This document shows positions 28,506-37,340 of a stretch of 64,000 nt of DNA, one piece after another. Source of the stretch: Noviherbaspirillum malthae (GTDB lineage Bacteria > Pseudomonadota > Gammaproteobacteria > Burkholderiales > Burkholderiaceae_D); the NCBI RefSeq assembly GCF_015352985.1, contig NZ_JACYXF010000007.1, forward strand, positions 148,976-212,975. Reading direction: 5' to 3'. The notes beneath the pieces were generated by a model. It was not told the DNA's origin. It saw only the letters and a list, made by a program, of their open reading frames with translations, and made no database searches. Positions within the stretch are counted from its first letter, which is position 1, and each line of letters begins with the position of its first letter. Made by a program: the position numbers and the translations under genes.

Positions 28506-29114
28506 TTACTTGATCAGGCCTTCGGCCCGCATCGCGGCCTGCACCGCCGGGCGCGTCTGGATGCGCTCGCGGAAGGCGACCAGGGCCGACCATCTTTCGA
28601 GTTCGATGCCGACGAAGCCGGACCAGCCCGTGGTGACGAAGAGATAGGCATCGGCCACCGAGAAGCCGCCGTCGAGCAGGTAATCCTGCCTGGCCAGATG
28701 CTGGGCGACATAGTCGAAGCGCCTGGCCAGCAGTTCCTTGAACTGGGTCTTGGCTTCAGCCGGCGTGCCCGGCTTGAGCAGCGGTGAAAAGCCCTTGTGG
28801 ATTTCCGAGGTAATGAAATTGAGCCAGGACTGCAGCCTGTAGCGTTCCGCCGTGCCGTTGGCCGGCGCCAGTTTCGCTTCGGGCGCCTGGTCGGCGATGT
28901 ACTGCATGATGGCCGGGCCTTCGGTCAGCACGAAGCCGGGCTCGACTTCGAATGCCGGCACATAGCCGTTCGGATTGATCGCCAGGAAATCCTGGCCGCT
29001 TGCCGTGCGGCCGGCGGCGGGATCGACCTTTTCGAGACTGAAGGCGAGACCGGCTTCGCGCAGGACGATGTGCGGAGCAAGCGAGCAGACGCCGGGCTTG
29101 TAATAGAGCTTCAT
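28506..29114 (-). CDS. Glutathione S-transferase, beta class (GstA-like)
   Basis: The 202-aa protein begins MKLYYKPGVCSLAPHIVLRE; C10 is the residue that binds glutathione in bacterial beta-class transferases. The N-terminal thioredoxin-like domain spans about residues 1-80 and the helical domain 90-200. Substrate unknown. It sits between DoxX and another GST on the same strand, divergent from a LysR gene that may control all three. A closely similar paralogue is encoded at 57960-58580. Confidence 0.9.
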   Translation of the reverse strand: MKLYYKPGVCSLAPHIVLREAGLAFSLEKVDPAAGRTASGQDFLAINPNGYVPAFEVEPGFVLTEGPAIMQYIADQAPEAKLAPANGTAERYRLQSWLNFITSEIHKGFSPLLKPGTPAEAKTQFKELLARRFDYVAQHLARQDYLLDGGFSVADAYLFVTTGWSGFVGIELERWSALVAFRERIQTRPAVQAAMRAEGLIK

Positions 29115-29174
29115 GGCATGTCCTTCGAGGGAGTGACGTTGGTGTTGGGAGGGGCTAGGATTCAGGTCTTGGAT

Positions 29175-29603
29175 TCAGGCGGTCTTCAAGCGCGCCGGCA
29201 GCGTCTCAGTGGCGGCCGAACGCATCGCGAACGCGCCGTCGCCCAGCAGGCCGTGCACGACCGACATCGCGATCAGGAAGAGCGGATATTCCCAGCCGCC
29301 GTTGGCATTGCTGAAGACCCAGCCGTTGCCGATGTGGGCGGCCATCGCACCGGCCATGACGGGCAGCAGCAGGAGCGAGGCGATGCGGCCGTGCCAGCCG
29401 AGCAGGATCAGCGCACCGCCGGCGAGCTCAAGGGTCACCACCGGCCAGGCGATGAAGGCCGGCATGCCGTGGCTGGAAAGAAAGCCTTCGAAGCCAGCGA
29501 TGGTAAAAACCAGGAGCTTGAGCAGCGCGTGGGTGATCCACATGGTGCCGAGCGAGAGGCGCAGCAGGGTGGCGGCATAGGGAGCGTAGCGTTGGTCGAT
29601 CAT
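29175..29603 (-). CDS. DoxX family membrane protein
   Basis: The 142-aa protein has four hydrophobic helices and the DoxX pattern (LRLSLGTMWITHALLK, FEGFLSSHGMPAFIAWPVVTLELAGGALILLGW). DoxX-like proteins accompany thiol and oxidative-stress functions, though their chemistry is often unknown. The ATG at 29603 follows AAAGGAAATT. It is the first gene of the minus-strand group with two glutathione transferases, and lies 74 bases from the divergent LysR gene. Confidence 0.87.
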   Translation of the reverse strand: MIDQRYAPYAATLLRLSLGTMWITHALLKLLVFTIAGFEGFLSSHGMPAFIAWPVVTLELAGGALILLGWHGRIASLLLLPVMAGAMAAHIGNGWVFSNANGGWEYPLFLIAMSVVHGLLGDGAFAMRSAATETLPARLKTA

Positions 29604-29628
29604 GATGAATTTCCTTTCAGGTTGGGTT

Positions 29629-29657
29629 GCGGTGGTGTTAATGTACGTGTGCACCGC
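29629..29657. promoter_or_regulatory. Inverted repeat in the doxX-lysR divergent promoter
   Basis: GCGGTG (29629-29634) and CACCGC (29652-29657) form a dyad with a 17-bp spacer in the 74-bp gap between doxX and the LysR gene. This is where a LysR protein would bind to control both directions. The role is inferred from position and symmetry only. Confidence 0.35.
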
Positions 29658-29677
29658 TACAACGAAAATAGGCATTC

Positions 29678-30571
29678 ATGAAACCGATCTATGCAAAAAT
29701 GCAAACCCCGCTCAGCCATGCCGACCTCGAGCTGCTGCTGGCCCTCGTGCGCGGGCGCTCGCTCGGCGGCGCGGCCGAGCGGCTGAAGGTGGATACCTCG
29801 ACGGTGTTCCGCTCGATCAAGCGGCTGGAAAAGGATCTGGGCGAGCTGCTCTTCGACCGCAGCCGCAACGGCTACCTGCCCACAGAACTCGCGCGCGAAC
29901 TCGCCGCCTATGCCGAACGCATCGAGTCGCAGCTCAACGAAGCGCGCGATGCGGCGTCCAAGAGCGGCGGTGCGCCGTCGGGCGTACTGCGCATCACGAC
30001 CACCGACACCGTACTCAACGGCTTGCTGCTGCCGCTGCTGTCGCGCTTCACTGCCGACTATCCCGGCATCGACCTCGAACTGATCGCGACCAATACGCTG
30101 GCCAACCTGAGCCAGCGCGATGCGGATGTCGCCATCCGCGCCACGCGCAAGCCGCCCGAGCATCTCGTCGGCAGCCGCCTCGGCACCATGCAGTCGGCCA
30201 TCTTCGCTTCCGAAAGCTATCTGCAGCGTTTCGATGAATTGCCGCCGCTGGAAAGGATGGACTGGATCGCGCTCGACGAAACCCTGGCCGAACATCCCTC
30301 GGTCAAGTGGCGCAGGCAGCGCCTGCCCAGGGTCGTGCCGCGCTACCGCTGCAACAGCGTGCTGTCGATCGCCGGCAGCGTGGTCTGGGGCATGGGCGTC
30401 GGCGTGGCGCCGCTGTTCCTGCTCAAGGACAAGCCGGGAGTGCGCATGCTGGAAGGTCCGGTGCCGGAAATGGAAACCGACTTGTGGATGCTGGCGCATC
30501 CCGACATCCGCCATCTGCAGCGGGTGAAGCTGCTGTTCGATTTCCTGAAGGACAATCTGGTGCTGTCCTGA
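29678..30571 (+). CDS. LysR-family transcriptional regulator
   Basis: The 297-aa protein has a LysR winged helix at about residues 11-70 (DLELLLALVRGRSLGGAAERLKVDTSTVFRS) and the periplasmic-binding-like effector domain from residue 95 (GVLRITTTDTVLNGLLLPLLSRF). It is divergent from the DoxX-GST-GST genes, which are its probable targets. The start may instead be the ATG eight codons on at 29699, since neither has a clear ribosome site. Effector unknown. Confidence 0.88.
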   Translation: MKPIYAKMQTPLSHADLELLLALVRGRSLGGAAERLKVDTSTVFRSIKRLEKDLGELLFDRSRNGYLPTELARELAAYAERIESQLNEARDAASKSGGAPSGVLRITTTDTVLNGLLLPLLSRFTADYPGIDLELIATNTLANLSQRDADVAIRATRKPPEHLVGSRLGTMQSAIFASESYLQRFDELPPLERMDWIALDETLAEHPSVKWRRQRLPRVVPRYRCNSVLSIAGSVVWGMGVGVAPLFLLKDKPGVRMLEGPVPEMETDLWMLAHPDIRHLQRVKLLFDFLKDNLVLS

Positions 30572-30675
30572 GCCGCATCAGCGTACTTGCCTTCGGTCAT
30601 TGCGGCCTCTCAAGGGCGAACCGCCGCGCTCTGGTACATCTGTAGGATGCGACAGATCCATTCCCGGAGATCCAG

Positions 30676-31245
30676 ATGAAGCGTCTTTTCCTATCGCTTG
30701 CCCTGCTTGCGCTGCAACCCGGCGCTCACGCTGCCGAAGAAGACCTCAGCGGCGTGTGGACGGCTTCGCTGTGTCCTCCGGACGTGCAGCGCGACAGCGG
30801 CAAATGCTCCAGTTTCGTACTGGAACTCCACCAGCAAGGGAGCAAGCTGTGCGGCGCCCATCTGTTTTCCACTGCCGGCGCCGAGCGCATCGATGAAGGC
30901 GCCGCGCCTTCGCTGACCGGCGACGTAACCGATGCCGGCGCCCGCATCACCATCGTCAGCGGCCGCTCGCCGCTGCGGGTGCCGGGCGAACTCAAGAAGG
31001 CCGGCAATTCGCTGCAATGGACCCGCCTGGAAAACCCGAAGGGCGACTACCTGCTTCCGCCGTCGGCGAGGCTGGCCAAGTCGAAGAAAAAAACCATGTT
31101 CGCGCCGATGTTCGAGCAGGAACTGAAGGCGGCCTGTTCCTCGGTGTTCGCGATGGCCGCCGAGGCGCAGCGCAGGCAGAACGAAGCCGCTGCGCCGCCG
31201 GCAGAACCCGTCAAGGGTGAGAGCGCGCCTGCGCCGGCGCGCTGA
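30676..31245 (+). CDS. Exported protein of unknown function
   Basis: The 189-aa precursor has a clear signal peptide (MKRLFLSLALLALQPGAHA, cleavage near residue 20). The mature part begins EEDLSGVWTASLCPPD, has three or four cysteines (CPPDVQRDSGKCS, LCGAHLF, AACSSVF) and a beta-rich middle resembling small lipocalin-like DUFs, and ends in an Ala/Pro/Glu-rich tail. GGAGATCCAG precedes the ATG. I do not recognise the family. It probably lies in the periplasm. Confidence 0.75.
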   Translation: MKRLFLSLALLALQPGAHAAEEDLSGVWTASLCPPDVQRDSGKCSSFVLELHQQGSKLCGAHLFSTAGAERIDEGAAPSLTGDVTDAGARITIVSGRSPLRVPGELKKAGNSLQWTRLENPKGDYLLPPSARLAKSKKKTMFAPMFEQELKAACSSVFAMAAEAQRRQNEAAAPPAEPVKGESAPAPAR

Positions 31246-31436
31246 ATCTTCTTAGCAGGATGGCGCGACTTTCAAGATTTTCTCCGGCCTGAGGACTGAT
31301 ACATTGCTGCCCGTGGTTGTATGGACAACCATTGGTAAGTAGTTTGCCGCGCCGATTCGTGGCGGTGCGGCGACAGTCTCTCCTCAGTGTCTCCTGAGGT
31401 TTGGAGTGGAGACATCTTGTCTCCACTCCATTTTTT
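31246..31436 (+). ncRNA. Candidate structured small RNA or long 3' UTR
   Basis: The 190 bases after the exported-protein gene contain several hairpins: GGTTGT/ACAACC (31315-31330), GCCGC/GCGGC around 31346-31371, and CCTCAG/CTGAGG (31382-31399), ending in a perfect terminator. A second CCTGAGG at 31288-31294 can compete for CCTCAG, an alternative pairing. No gene follows on this strand for more than 1 kb, so it is not a leader. It may be a separate sRNA or a processed 3' end. A weak promoter (TTTTCT...TACATT) is possible at 31278-31305. Confidence 0.3.
31402..31436 (+). terminator. Strong rho-independent terminator
   Basis: A perfect 13-bp stem (TGGAGTGGAGACA with its complement, 3-nt loop TCT) is followed directly by six T residues. 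It ends plus-strand transcription 160-190 bases downstream of the exported-protein gene. The long distance from that stop codon is unusual. Confidence 0.9.
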
Positions 31437-31508
31437 ATCTTCCGCCCGGAAAATGCAAAACGGCAGCTGCAATGCAGCCGCCGCTCCAGATACCGTCATT
31501 TCAAGCCG

Positions 31509-32399
31509 TCAAGTTCGAAGCACCGCCCTCCATTTGCCGAACAGGCCGAGCGCCAGCGCGGTCGCGCACAGCACGACGGCGATGCCGGCCACGGTGCCGG
31601 GCGTGATCGGCTCGCCCAGGAACAGCCAGGCCCAGATCGATGCGGTTGCCGGCACCAGGAAGGTCACGGTGACCGCCTTGCTCGCGCCTTCCTCTGCGAT
31701 CAGGTGGAAGAAGATCGCATAGGCGACGCCGGTGCAGACCACGCCCAGGAAAAGCGCGGACAGCGCCACGTTCCAGTTCATCGTCGCCAGGCCCAGCGGC
31801 ATCGACGGCAGCGTCAGCGGCAGCAGCACGACCGCCGCCGCCAGCTGGCTGCCGGTCGCAGTCGCCAGCGAGGGCAGGGCCGAGGCCCTCATCCGGGTAT
31901 AGGTCGCCGCATAGCCGTAGCAGACTGCGGCGCCGATGCTGGCGAGCACACCGAGCACGGTGTCGAGCGTGACCGCGCTCGGTCCGACACCCACCAGCAC
32001 CGCCACGCCCGTCATGCCCAGCACGCAGGCCATCATGCGCGATGCGCTCAGCTTCTCCGACAGCAGCAGGAAACCGAACAGGCCGGTGAAGATGGGCGCG
32101 AGGGAGTTCATGGTCGCCATGTAGGACGAGGGAATATGCAGCGCAGACCAGGCGAACAGGGCGAACGGAACCGCCGTGTTGAACAGGCCGATCACGAGAT
32201 AGGTCCTGGCATTCTCGCGCCAGCCGAAGCGGATGCCGCGCGCACGGGCGAACAGGTAAAGCGCGGCCGCCGCGAGCAGGGCGCGGAAGAAGGTGGTCAG
32301 CATCGGCCCGAGCGCGGGAGAAGCAATGCGCATGAGCATGAAGCTCGTGCCCCAGATGGCGCCGAGCAGCAGAAGCCGCAGCAGGTTGGCAGTAGACAT
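31509..32399 (-). CDS. DMT-family (EamA) transporter
   Basis: The 296-aa protein has ten hydrophobic helices in two EamA repeats (about residues 5-135 and 145-285), including AIWGTSFMLMRIASPALGPMLTTFFR in the first. Such carriers export amino acids or other metabolites. The ATG at 32399 removes a 41-codon hydrophilic extension that has no ribosome site. It is divergent from a LysR gene that may regulate it. Substrate unknown. Confidence 0.88.
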   Translation of the reverse strand: MSTANLLRLLLLGAIWGTSFMLMRIASPALGPMLTTFFRALLAAAALYLFARARGIRFGWRENARTYLVIGLFNTAVPFALFAWSALHIPSSYMATMNSLAPIFTGLFGFLLLSEKLSASRMMACVLGMTGVAVLVGVGPSAVTLDTVLGVLASIGAAVCYGYAATYTRMRASALPSLATATGSQLAAAVVLLPLTLPSMPLGLATMNWNVALSALFLGVVCTGVAYAIFFHLIAEEGASKAVTVTFLVPATASIWAWLFLGEPITPGTVAGIAVVLCATALALGLFGKWRAVLRT

Positions 32400-32534
32400 G
32401 ATCGTTTTGGCAGTATTGTCGTCCTCCGGTTTTCGTATAAGATCCGCAGCAACGGAGTCGAGCTGCATGGCATTGCCATGCGCCTGATTGTAGGTGCACC
32501 GCCGCAGCTTCGCGAACGACATTTATTCACATCG

Positions 32535-32555
32535 GATGTTAGAAAAACTAACATC
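32535..32555. promoter_or_regulatory. Operator-like palindrome upstream of the LysR gene
   Basis: GATGTTAG (32535-32542) and CTAACATC (32548-32555) form a perfect 8-bp inverted repeat with an AAAAA spacer. It lies 44 bases before the LysR start and 136 bases before the divergent EamA gene. It contains CTAA half-sites similar to those bound by GcvA-type LysR proteins and a T-N11-A core, so binding by the adjacent LysR protein is likely. Confidence 0.6.
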
Positions 32556-32599
32556 TCAGGCAGACCACAACGACTGCTTCACAATCCGGTGCTTCGACA

Positions 32600-33508
32600 A
32601 TGAAACCGCCCCTTCTCGCCCTGCATGTCTTCGAATCCGCTGCGCGCCACGGCAGCTATACCCGCGCGGCGGATGAACTGCATGTGACCCACAGCGCCAT
32701 CAGCCAGCAGATCCGCGCATTGGAAGGCACGCTCGGCGTGCCGCTGTTCGCGCGCGAAGGCCGGCAGATGCTGCTGACCAGGGAAGGCGCGCTGCTGTTC
32801 AAGCGCATCCAGCCGGCGCTGCGCCAGCTCGGCCGCGCGCTGACGGAGATCGAGGAACACAAGCGCGCGCCGTCGATCACCGTCACCACGCTGCAGTCGG
32901 TCGCCAGCCGATGGCTGCTGCCTCGCCTCGGCAAATTCCAGAAGCTGCAGCCCGACGTTGCGGTGCATATCCAGGCATCGCCGGACCTGAAGGATCTCGA
33001 GCGCAGGGAAGCCGACATTGCCATCCGCTACGGGCTAGGCGACTGGAAAGGCTGCGATGCCGTCAAGCTGATGGACGAATGGCTGTTCCCGGTGTGCAGC
33101 CCCGACTTCAACAAGGGGCGCCTGCCGTCATCGCCCAAGATGCTCAAGCGCTACCGCATCCTGAGCGACGATTGCATGACCGAATGGAATGCCTGGAGCA
33201 AGGAGGCAGGCATCGACATGGAGGAATTCCTGCACGGCGCCAACTACAGCGACAGCAACCTAATGCTCAGCGCGGCCATCGCCGGCCAGGGCATCGCCAT
33301 CGGCCGCAGCGCGCTGGTCTCCGCAGACGTGGCGGCCGGGCGGCTGGTGCCGGTCTGCGGCGTGATTGCGCAGGCGCCGTTTTCCTATTACCTCGCCACC
33401 GCCAGCCAGGTGGCGAAGTCGTCGCACCTGCAAGCGTTCGAGCAATGGCTGCTCAAGGAAGCCGCAGCATTCGAGCGCCGCGACAGGAGAACGCTCGGCA
33501 TTGAATAG
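32600..33508 (+). CDS. LysR-family regulator, GcvA type
   Basis: The 302-aa protein starts MKPPLLALHVFESAARHGSYTRAADELHVTHSAISQQIRALE, the GcvA-type HTH at residues 5-62, with the effector domain from residue 92. GcvA proteins respond to glycine or related metabolites in E. coli, but many paralogues control transporters. The divergent EamA carrier gene is the likely target. A perfect palindrome upstream probably serves for autoregulation. Confidence 0.9.
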   Translation: MKPPLLALHVFESAARHGSYTRAADELHVTHSAISQQIRALEGTLGVPLFAREGRQMLLTREGALLFKRIQPALRQLGRALTEIEEHKRAPSITVTTLQSVASRWLLPRLGKFQKLQPDVAVHIQASPDLKDLERREADIAIRYGLGDWKGCDAVKLMDEWLFPVCSPDFNKGRLPSSPKMLKRYRILSDDCMTEWNAWSKEAGIDMEEFLHGANYSDSNLMLSAAIAGQGIAIGRSALVSADVAAGRLVPVCGVIAQAPFSYYLATASQVAKSSHLQAFEQWLLKEAAAFERRDRRTLGIE

Positions 33509-33602
33509 CGGCACGAAATAGCGGCATCAAGCGCATCGCCGCAAGTTCATACAAGCAGCCGCCGGCCACCCGGATTACCATGTGCGGCTGAAAGGATTTC
33601 CC

Positions 33603-34334
33603 ATGCCGCATTCCACCCGTTTTTCCAGTTTTGCCGCCGGCGCGCGCGATACGCTGCCCATGCTGGTGGGCGCCGCGCCCTTCGGCATCATTTTCGGCAC
33701 CCTGGTCACCGCCGGGCCGCTGGCCGCCTGGCAGGGACAGCTGATGTCGCTGAGCGTCTACGCCGGTTCCAGCCAGTTCATCGCCACCGGTCTCGTCGCC
33801 GGCCATGCCGGCATGCTGGTGATCTGGCTGACCACCTTCATCGTCAACCTGCGCCACATGCTCTATGCGGCCACGCTGCTGCCGCATGTGGCCCACCTGC
33901 CCGCGTACTGGCGCTGGGCACTCGGTTTCTTCCTGACCGACGAAACCTTCGCCGTGATGAACGGCTATTACAGCCGGCATCCGCGCGCGCCGCTCGGGCA
34001 CTGGTATTTCCTTGGCTCCTGCCTCGCCATGTATTGCAACTGGCAGGCCTGGACGCTGGTCGGACTGTCCTTCGGCGCGGTATTTCCGCAGCTGCAGACG
34101 CTCGGGCTGGACTTCGCGATGGTGGCCACCTTCATCGCCATCGTCGTGCCGCAGCTGGGCCGGATGCCGCATCTGGCGGCCGCACTGGCTGCCGGCGCCT
34201 TCGCCTTCCTGCTGCGCGACCTGCCATACAAGCTCGGCCTGATGTCGGCGGTGCTGATCGGCGTTGCGGTCGGCATGCTGATGTCGCGGCGCCGCTCGCG
34301 CCTTGCGCCGTCAGCCAAGGAGGAAACGGCATGA
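33603..34334 (+). CDS. azlC: AzlC-family branched-chain amino acid exporter, large subunit
   Basis: The 243-aa protein has about six to eight helices and the AzlC signatures GAAPFGIIFGTLVTAGPLAAWQGQLMSLSVYAGSSQF-like segment near residue 20 and LRHMLYAATLLPH near residue 80. AzlCD exports branched-chain amino acids and analogues. The start at 33603 is decided by AAAGGATTTCCC before the ATG. Its stop overlaps the azlD start in ATGA, a coupled pair. Confidence 0.9.
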   Translation: MPHSTRFSSFAAGARDTLPMLVGAAPFGIIFGTLVTAGPLAAWQGQLMSLSVYAGSSQFIATGLVAGHAGMLVIWLTTFIVNLRHMLYAATLLPHVAHLPAYWRWALGFFLTDETFAVMNGYYSRHPRAPLGHWYFLGSCLAMYCNWQAWTLVGLSFGAVFPQLQTLGLDFAMVATFIAIVVPQLGRMPHLAAALAAGAFAFLLRDLPYKLGLMSAVLIGVAVGMLMSRRRSRLAPSAKEETA

Positions 34335-34657
34335 ATTACACCCTGATGATTCTCGGCATGGCGGCGGTCACGGTCGCCATCAAGGCCACCATTTTCGTGC
34401 TCGGCGGACGCGTCTCCTTTCCGCCGTGGCTGCAGCAGGCGCTCGGTTTCGTGCCGGTCACCGTGCTTACCGCCATCATCGTGCCGATGATCCTGGCGCC
34501 GCACGGCGAGGGGATGGAACTGACCTGGCGCAATCCCCAGCTTGTCGCTGCCATCGTCGCCATTCTCGTCTGCGCCGCCACACGCCGGCAGCTGCTGACC
34601 ATTGGCCTTGCATTGCTGGTGTTCTTCGGCTGGCAGTTCGGCGTGCTGGCAAACTGA
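34331..34657 (+). CDS. azlD: AzlD domain protein, small subunit of the exporter
   Basis: The 108-aa protein is almost wholly hydrophobic with four helices (MNYTLMILGMAAVTVAIKAT..., LQQALGFVPVTVLTAIIVP) and matches AzlD, the obligatory partner of AzlC. Translation starts at the ATG overlapping the azlC stop, with AGGAAACGGC as ribosome site. A longer open frame upstream lies inside azlC and is not used. Confidence 0.88.
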   Translation: MNYTLMILGMAAVTVAIKATIFVLGGRVSFPPWLQQALGFVPVTVLTAIIVPMILAPHGEGMELTWRNPQLVAAIVAILVCAATRRQLLTIGLALLVFFGWQFGVLAN

Positions 34658-34758
34658 CAATACCGCACCGGCTTGGTCGGATATGCCGGTTTGACATTGC
34701 AGCGCAGCGCAATGGCTGTCAGAATTTCCGGTAATCATCATTTTCTACCGGAGATCAC

Positions 34759-36759
34759 ATGACAGGCGCTCTTGGACTTCGCGGCAAATCGGTTCTCGCG
34801 TTGTTCGGCACTTGCATGCTGGTGCTGCTGCTGGCGGGCGTGGCCGGCTGGCAGGCGGTGGAATCCATCCGCTCCCACCTGGGTACGGCTTTCACGCGCA
34901 ACTTCACGCTGCTCAACCGCGAGCGCATCCTGGCGCCGGTCGCGCGCGAGCTTGCGCTGTCGCTGCGGCTGGCACGCTCGCAGTCGATCCAGCAGTGGCT
35001 CAAGGACGAGGACAATCCGGAAAAGAAGGCGATGGCGCTGCAGGAAGCCGAAAGCTTCCGCAACGATTTCAACGACAAGTCCTTCTTTCTCGCCTCGGCC
35101 CTGTCCTATCACTACTATTTTTCGGATGCGAAGACGCCGACCAACGGCGAGCCGCGCTACACCATCAAGCCTGACGATCCGCACGACATCTGGTTTTTCA
35201 ATTCCCTGAAAAGCGAAGAGGCCTTCAACATCAATGTCGACCCCGATCCCAAGCTCGGCCTGACAAAGGTCTGGTTCAACGTGCAGGTGCGCGACGGCGC
35301 GCGCAGGCTGGGCTTGTGCGGCACCGGCCTCGATCTCTCCAAGTTCCTGAGCGACTTCATTTCGGCGTCCGAGCGCGGCGTCACGCCGATGATCGTCGAC
35401 GTCAACGGCGCCATCCAGGCGCATCCCGATAACCGGCACATCGCTTTCAATTCCGGCGCCGGCGTGCAGGGACGCGGCAAACTGCTGTTCGACCTGCTCG
35501 AGCACAAGGGCGATACGGAACGCGCCCGCGCCGCGCTGGACGCCGCCGTCAAGAATCCCGGCACCACCGAGCCGTTCTTCGCCACGCTGAACGGCAAGAA
35601 GCAGCTGCTGGCCGCCTCTTACATTCCCGAACTCAAATGGCATGTGCTGACCGCGGTCGATCTCGATGCCGCCGAAGTGATCGACAGCAGCCTGCTGGGC
35701 TGGGTTGCGCTGGCCGTGTTCCTGCTGCTGCTGGTGGCGATGAGCGGCTTCGTGTATGCGATGAACCGGATGGTGATCGCGCCGCTGCTCAAGTTGAAAC
35801 AATCGGCGCGCGAAATGGCGGCCGGCAATTACGCGCTGGCGCTGCCGCCGGCCCGCAACGACGAGATCGGCGAACTGACCGCCGCCTTCGCGGCCATGGC
35901 CGGCAAGGTGCGGCGCCATACCGAGGAACTGGAAGACACGGTGCGCGAAAGAACGCAGGAACTGGTGCTGGCCAATCGCGACATGAGCGTGGCCCACAAG
36001 AAGATCAGCGACTCCATCTCCTACGCCAGCCTGATCCAGCGCGCCATCCTGCCCGACCGCGAGCTCGACGCCGCACTGGGCGACGATCATTTCGTCCTGT
36101 GGCGTCCGAGGGATGTGGTCGGCGGCGACTTTTACGTCTACCGCCAGGTCGAGGGCGGCTGCCTGATCGGCATCGTCGACTGCGCGGGCCACGGCGTGCC
36201 GGGCGCCTTCATGACCATGCTGGCGCGCGCCGCCGTCGACAAGGCGGTCGACGAAGTCGGTGCCCATGACCCGGCCGCCATCCTTGCCCGTACCGACCGG
36301 ATCGTGCGTTCCATGCTCAACAGCGGCGGCAGCCAGCGCGACATCGCCACCATCATGGACGCCGGACTGGTGCATGTCGATTTTGCAAGCCGCCGCGCCG
36401 TCTTTGCCGGCGCCAAAATTTCGCTCTACTGGAGCGAAGGCGGCGAAGGCGAAGACGTCGAAAGCGCCAAGGGCGGCCGCCGCTCGCTCGGCGACCGGCA
36501 GCAGGGCGAGTATGCGAACCAGACGGTCGATCTGCTGCCGTCGCGCACTTTCTATCTCACCACCGACGGTTTCCTCGACCAGGCCGGCGGCGACAAGGGC
36601 TTCGGCTTCGGCAATGCGCGTTTCATCGACATGTTGAGACAGCATGCGAGCCGGCCGCTGGCAGAGCAGAGCGAAGCGTTTGCCTCTACACTGGCCGCTT
36701 ACCAGGGCGGCCATGCGCAGCGCGACGACATCACGGTAGTTTGCTTTCGATTCACCTGA
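34759..36759 (+). CDS. siaA: SiaA-type PP2C-like membrane phosphatase
   Basis: The 666-aa protein matches SiaA of Pseudomonas aeruginosa in length and order of domains: membrane helix (about 12-34), periplasmic sensor of about 270 residues, second helix (about 312-334), HAMP with coiled coil (335-420) and a C-terminal SpoIIE/PP2C phosphatase (DVVGGDFYVYRQV, DCAGHGVPGAFMTMLA, TDGFLDQAGG). SiaA dephosphorylates SiaC, freeing it to activate SiaD, in response to an outside signal. It heads the siaABCD operon. A ribosome site GGAGATC precedes the ATG. Confidence 0.93.
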   Translation: MTGALGLRGKSVLALFGTCMLVLLLAGVAGWQAVESIRSHLGTAFTRNFTLLNRERILAPVARELALSLRLARSQSIQQWLKDEDNPEKKAMALQEAESFRNDFNDKSFFLASALSYHYYFSDAKTPTNGEPRYTIKPDDPHDIWFFNSLKSEEAFNINVDPDPKLGLTKVWFNVQVRDGARRLGLCGTGLDLSKFLSDFISASERGVTPMIVDVNGAIQAHPDNRHIAFNSGAGVQGRGKLLFDLLEHKGDTERARAALDAAVKNPGTTEPFFATLNGKKQLLAASYIPELKWHVLTAVDLDAAEVIDSSLLGWVALAVFLLLLVAMSGFVYAMNRMVIAPLLKLKQSAREMAAGNYALALPPARNDEIGELTAAFAAMAGKVRRHTEELEDTVRERTQELVLANRDMSVAHKKISDSISYASLIQRAILPDRELDAALGDDHFVLWRPRDVVGGDFYVYRQVEGGCLIGIVDCAGHGVPGAFMTMLARAAVDKAVDEVGAHDPAAILARTDRIVRSMLNSGGSQRDIATIMDAGLVHVDFASRRAVFAGAKISLYWSEGGEGEDVESAKGGRRSLGDRQQGEYANQTVDLLPSRTFYLTTDGFLDQAGGDKGFGFGNARFIDMLRQHASRPLAEQSEAFASTLAAYQGGHAQRDDITVVCFRFT

Positions 36760-36780
36760 TATTGAAGAGACGGATATTCC

Positions 36781-37320
36781 ATGCTGATTGACTTGTTTTC
36801 ATTGCAGCAGACCTATAACCAGCAGCGCATCATGCTCTGTTTCAACGGTCCGCTGACCAAGAGCCTGATCGAAGAGATCGGCAATGCGCTGCGCAATTAC
36901 ATGAAGACCGAGAACGCCACGCCGTCCTCGGCGATGGACGTCTTCGGCGCCTATATCGAAATGACGCAGAATATCCGCCACTATGCGGCGCGCAAGGGCT
37001 GGGCCGACAACGAGGCATCGGCCACCGTCGTCATCGCGCGTGACGCGGAAGGACGCTACGTGGTCATGGCCGGCAACATCGTCGACAGCGCCGACGGCGC
37101 CGGCCTGACCGAATGCGTGCAGCAGCTCGCCGCGCTCGACAAGAGCGAACTCAAGGCGCGCTACAAGGAACAGCTGCGCAAGCCCCGCGAAGAAGGCAGC
37201 ACCAGCGGCGCCGGACTCGGCCTGATCGACCTGGCGCGCAAGGCCAGCGAACCGCTCGCCTGCTCGCTGCAGACGCTGGAGGACGGCCGCGCCTTCTTCA
37301 GCGTCCGCGTGGTGATGTAA
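36781..37320 (+). CDS. siaB: SiaB family protein kinase
   Basis: The 179-aa protein matches SiaB, a GHKL-like kinase that phosphorylates SiaC and so opposes SiaA. The N-terminal part is helical (MLIDLFSLQQTYNQQRIMLCFNGPLTKSLIEE); the ATP-binding GHKL features are weak but EMTQNIRHYA (N box) and GAGLGLIDLARKA (G box) are visible. It starts 21 bases after siaA. Kinase and phosphatase in one operon give a reversible switch. Confidence 0.92.
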   Translation: MLIDLFSLQQTYNQQRIMLCFNGPLTKSLIEEIGNALRNYMKTENATPSSAMDVFGAYIEMTQNIRHYAARKGWADNEASATVVIARDAEGRYVVMAGNIVDSADGAGLTECVQQLAALDKSELKARYKEQLRKPREEGSTSGAGLGLIDLARKASEPLACSLQTLEDGRAFFSVRVVM

Positions 37321-37340
37321 TCCAGCCGTAAGGAAATCCA

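Noticed and set aside
34738..36714. 658-residue open frame opposite siaA
   Set aside because: Antisense to a gene with a complete domain set, with composition typical of shadow frames.
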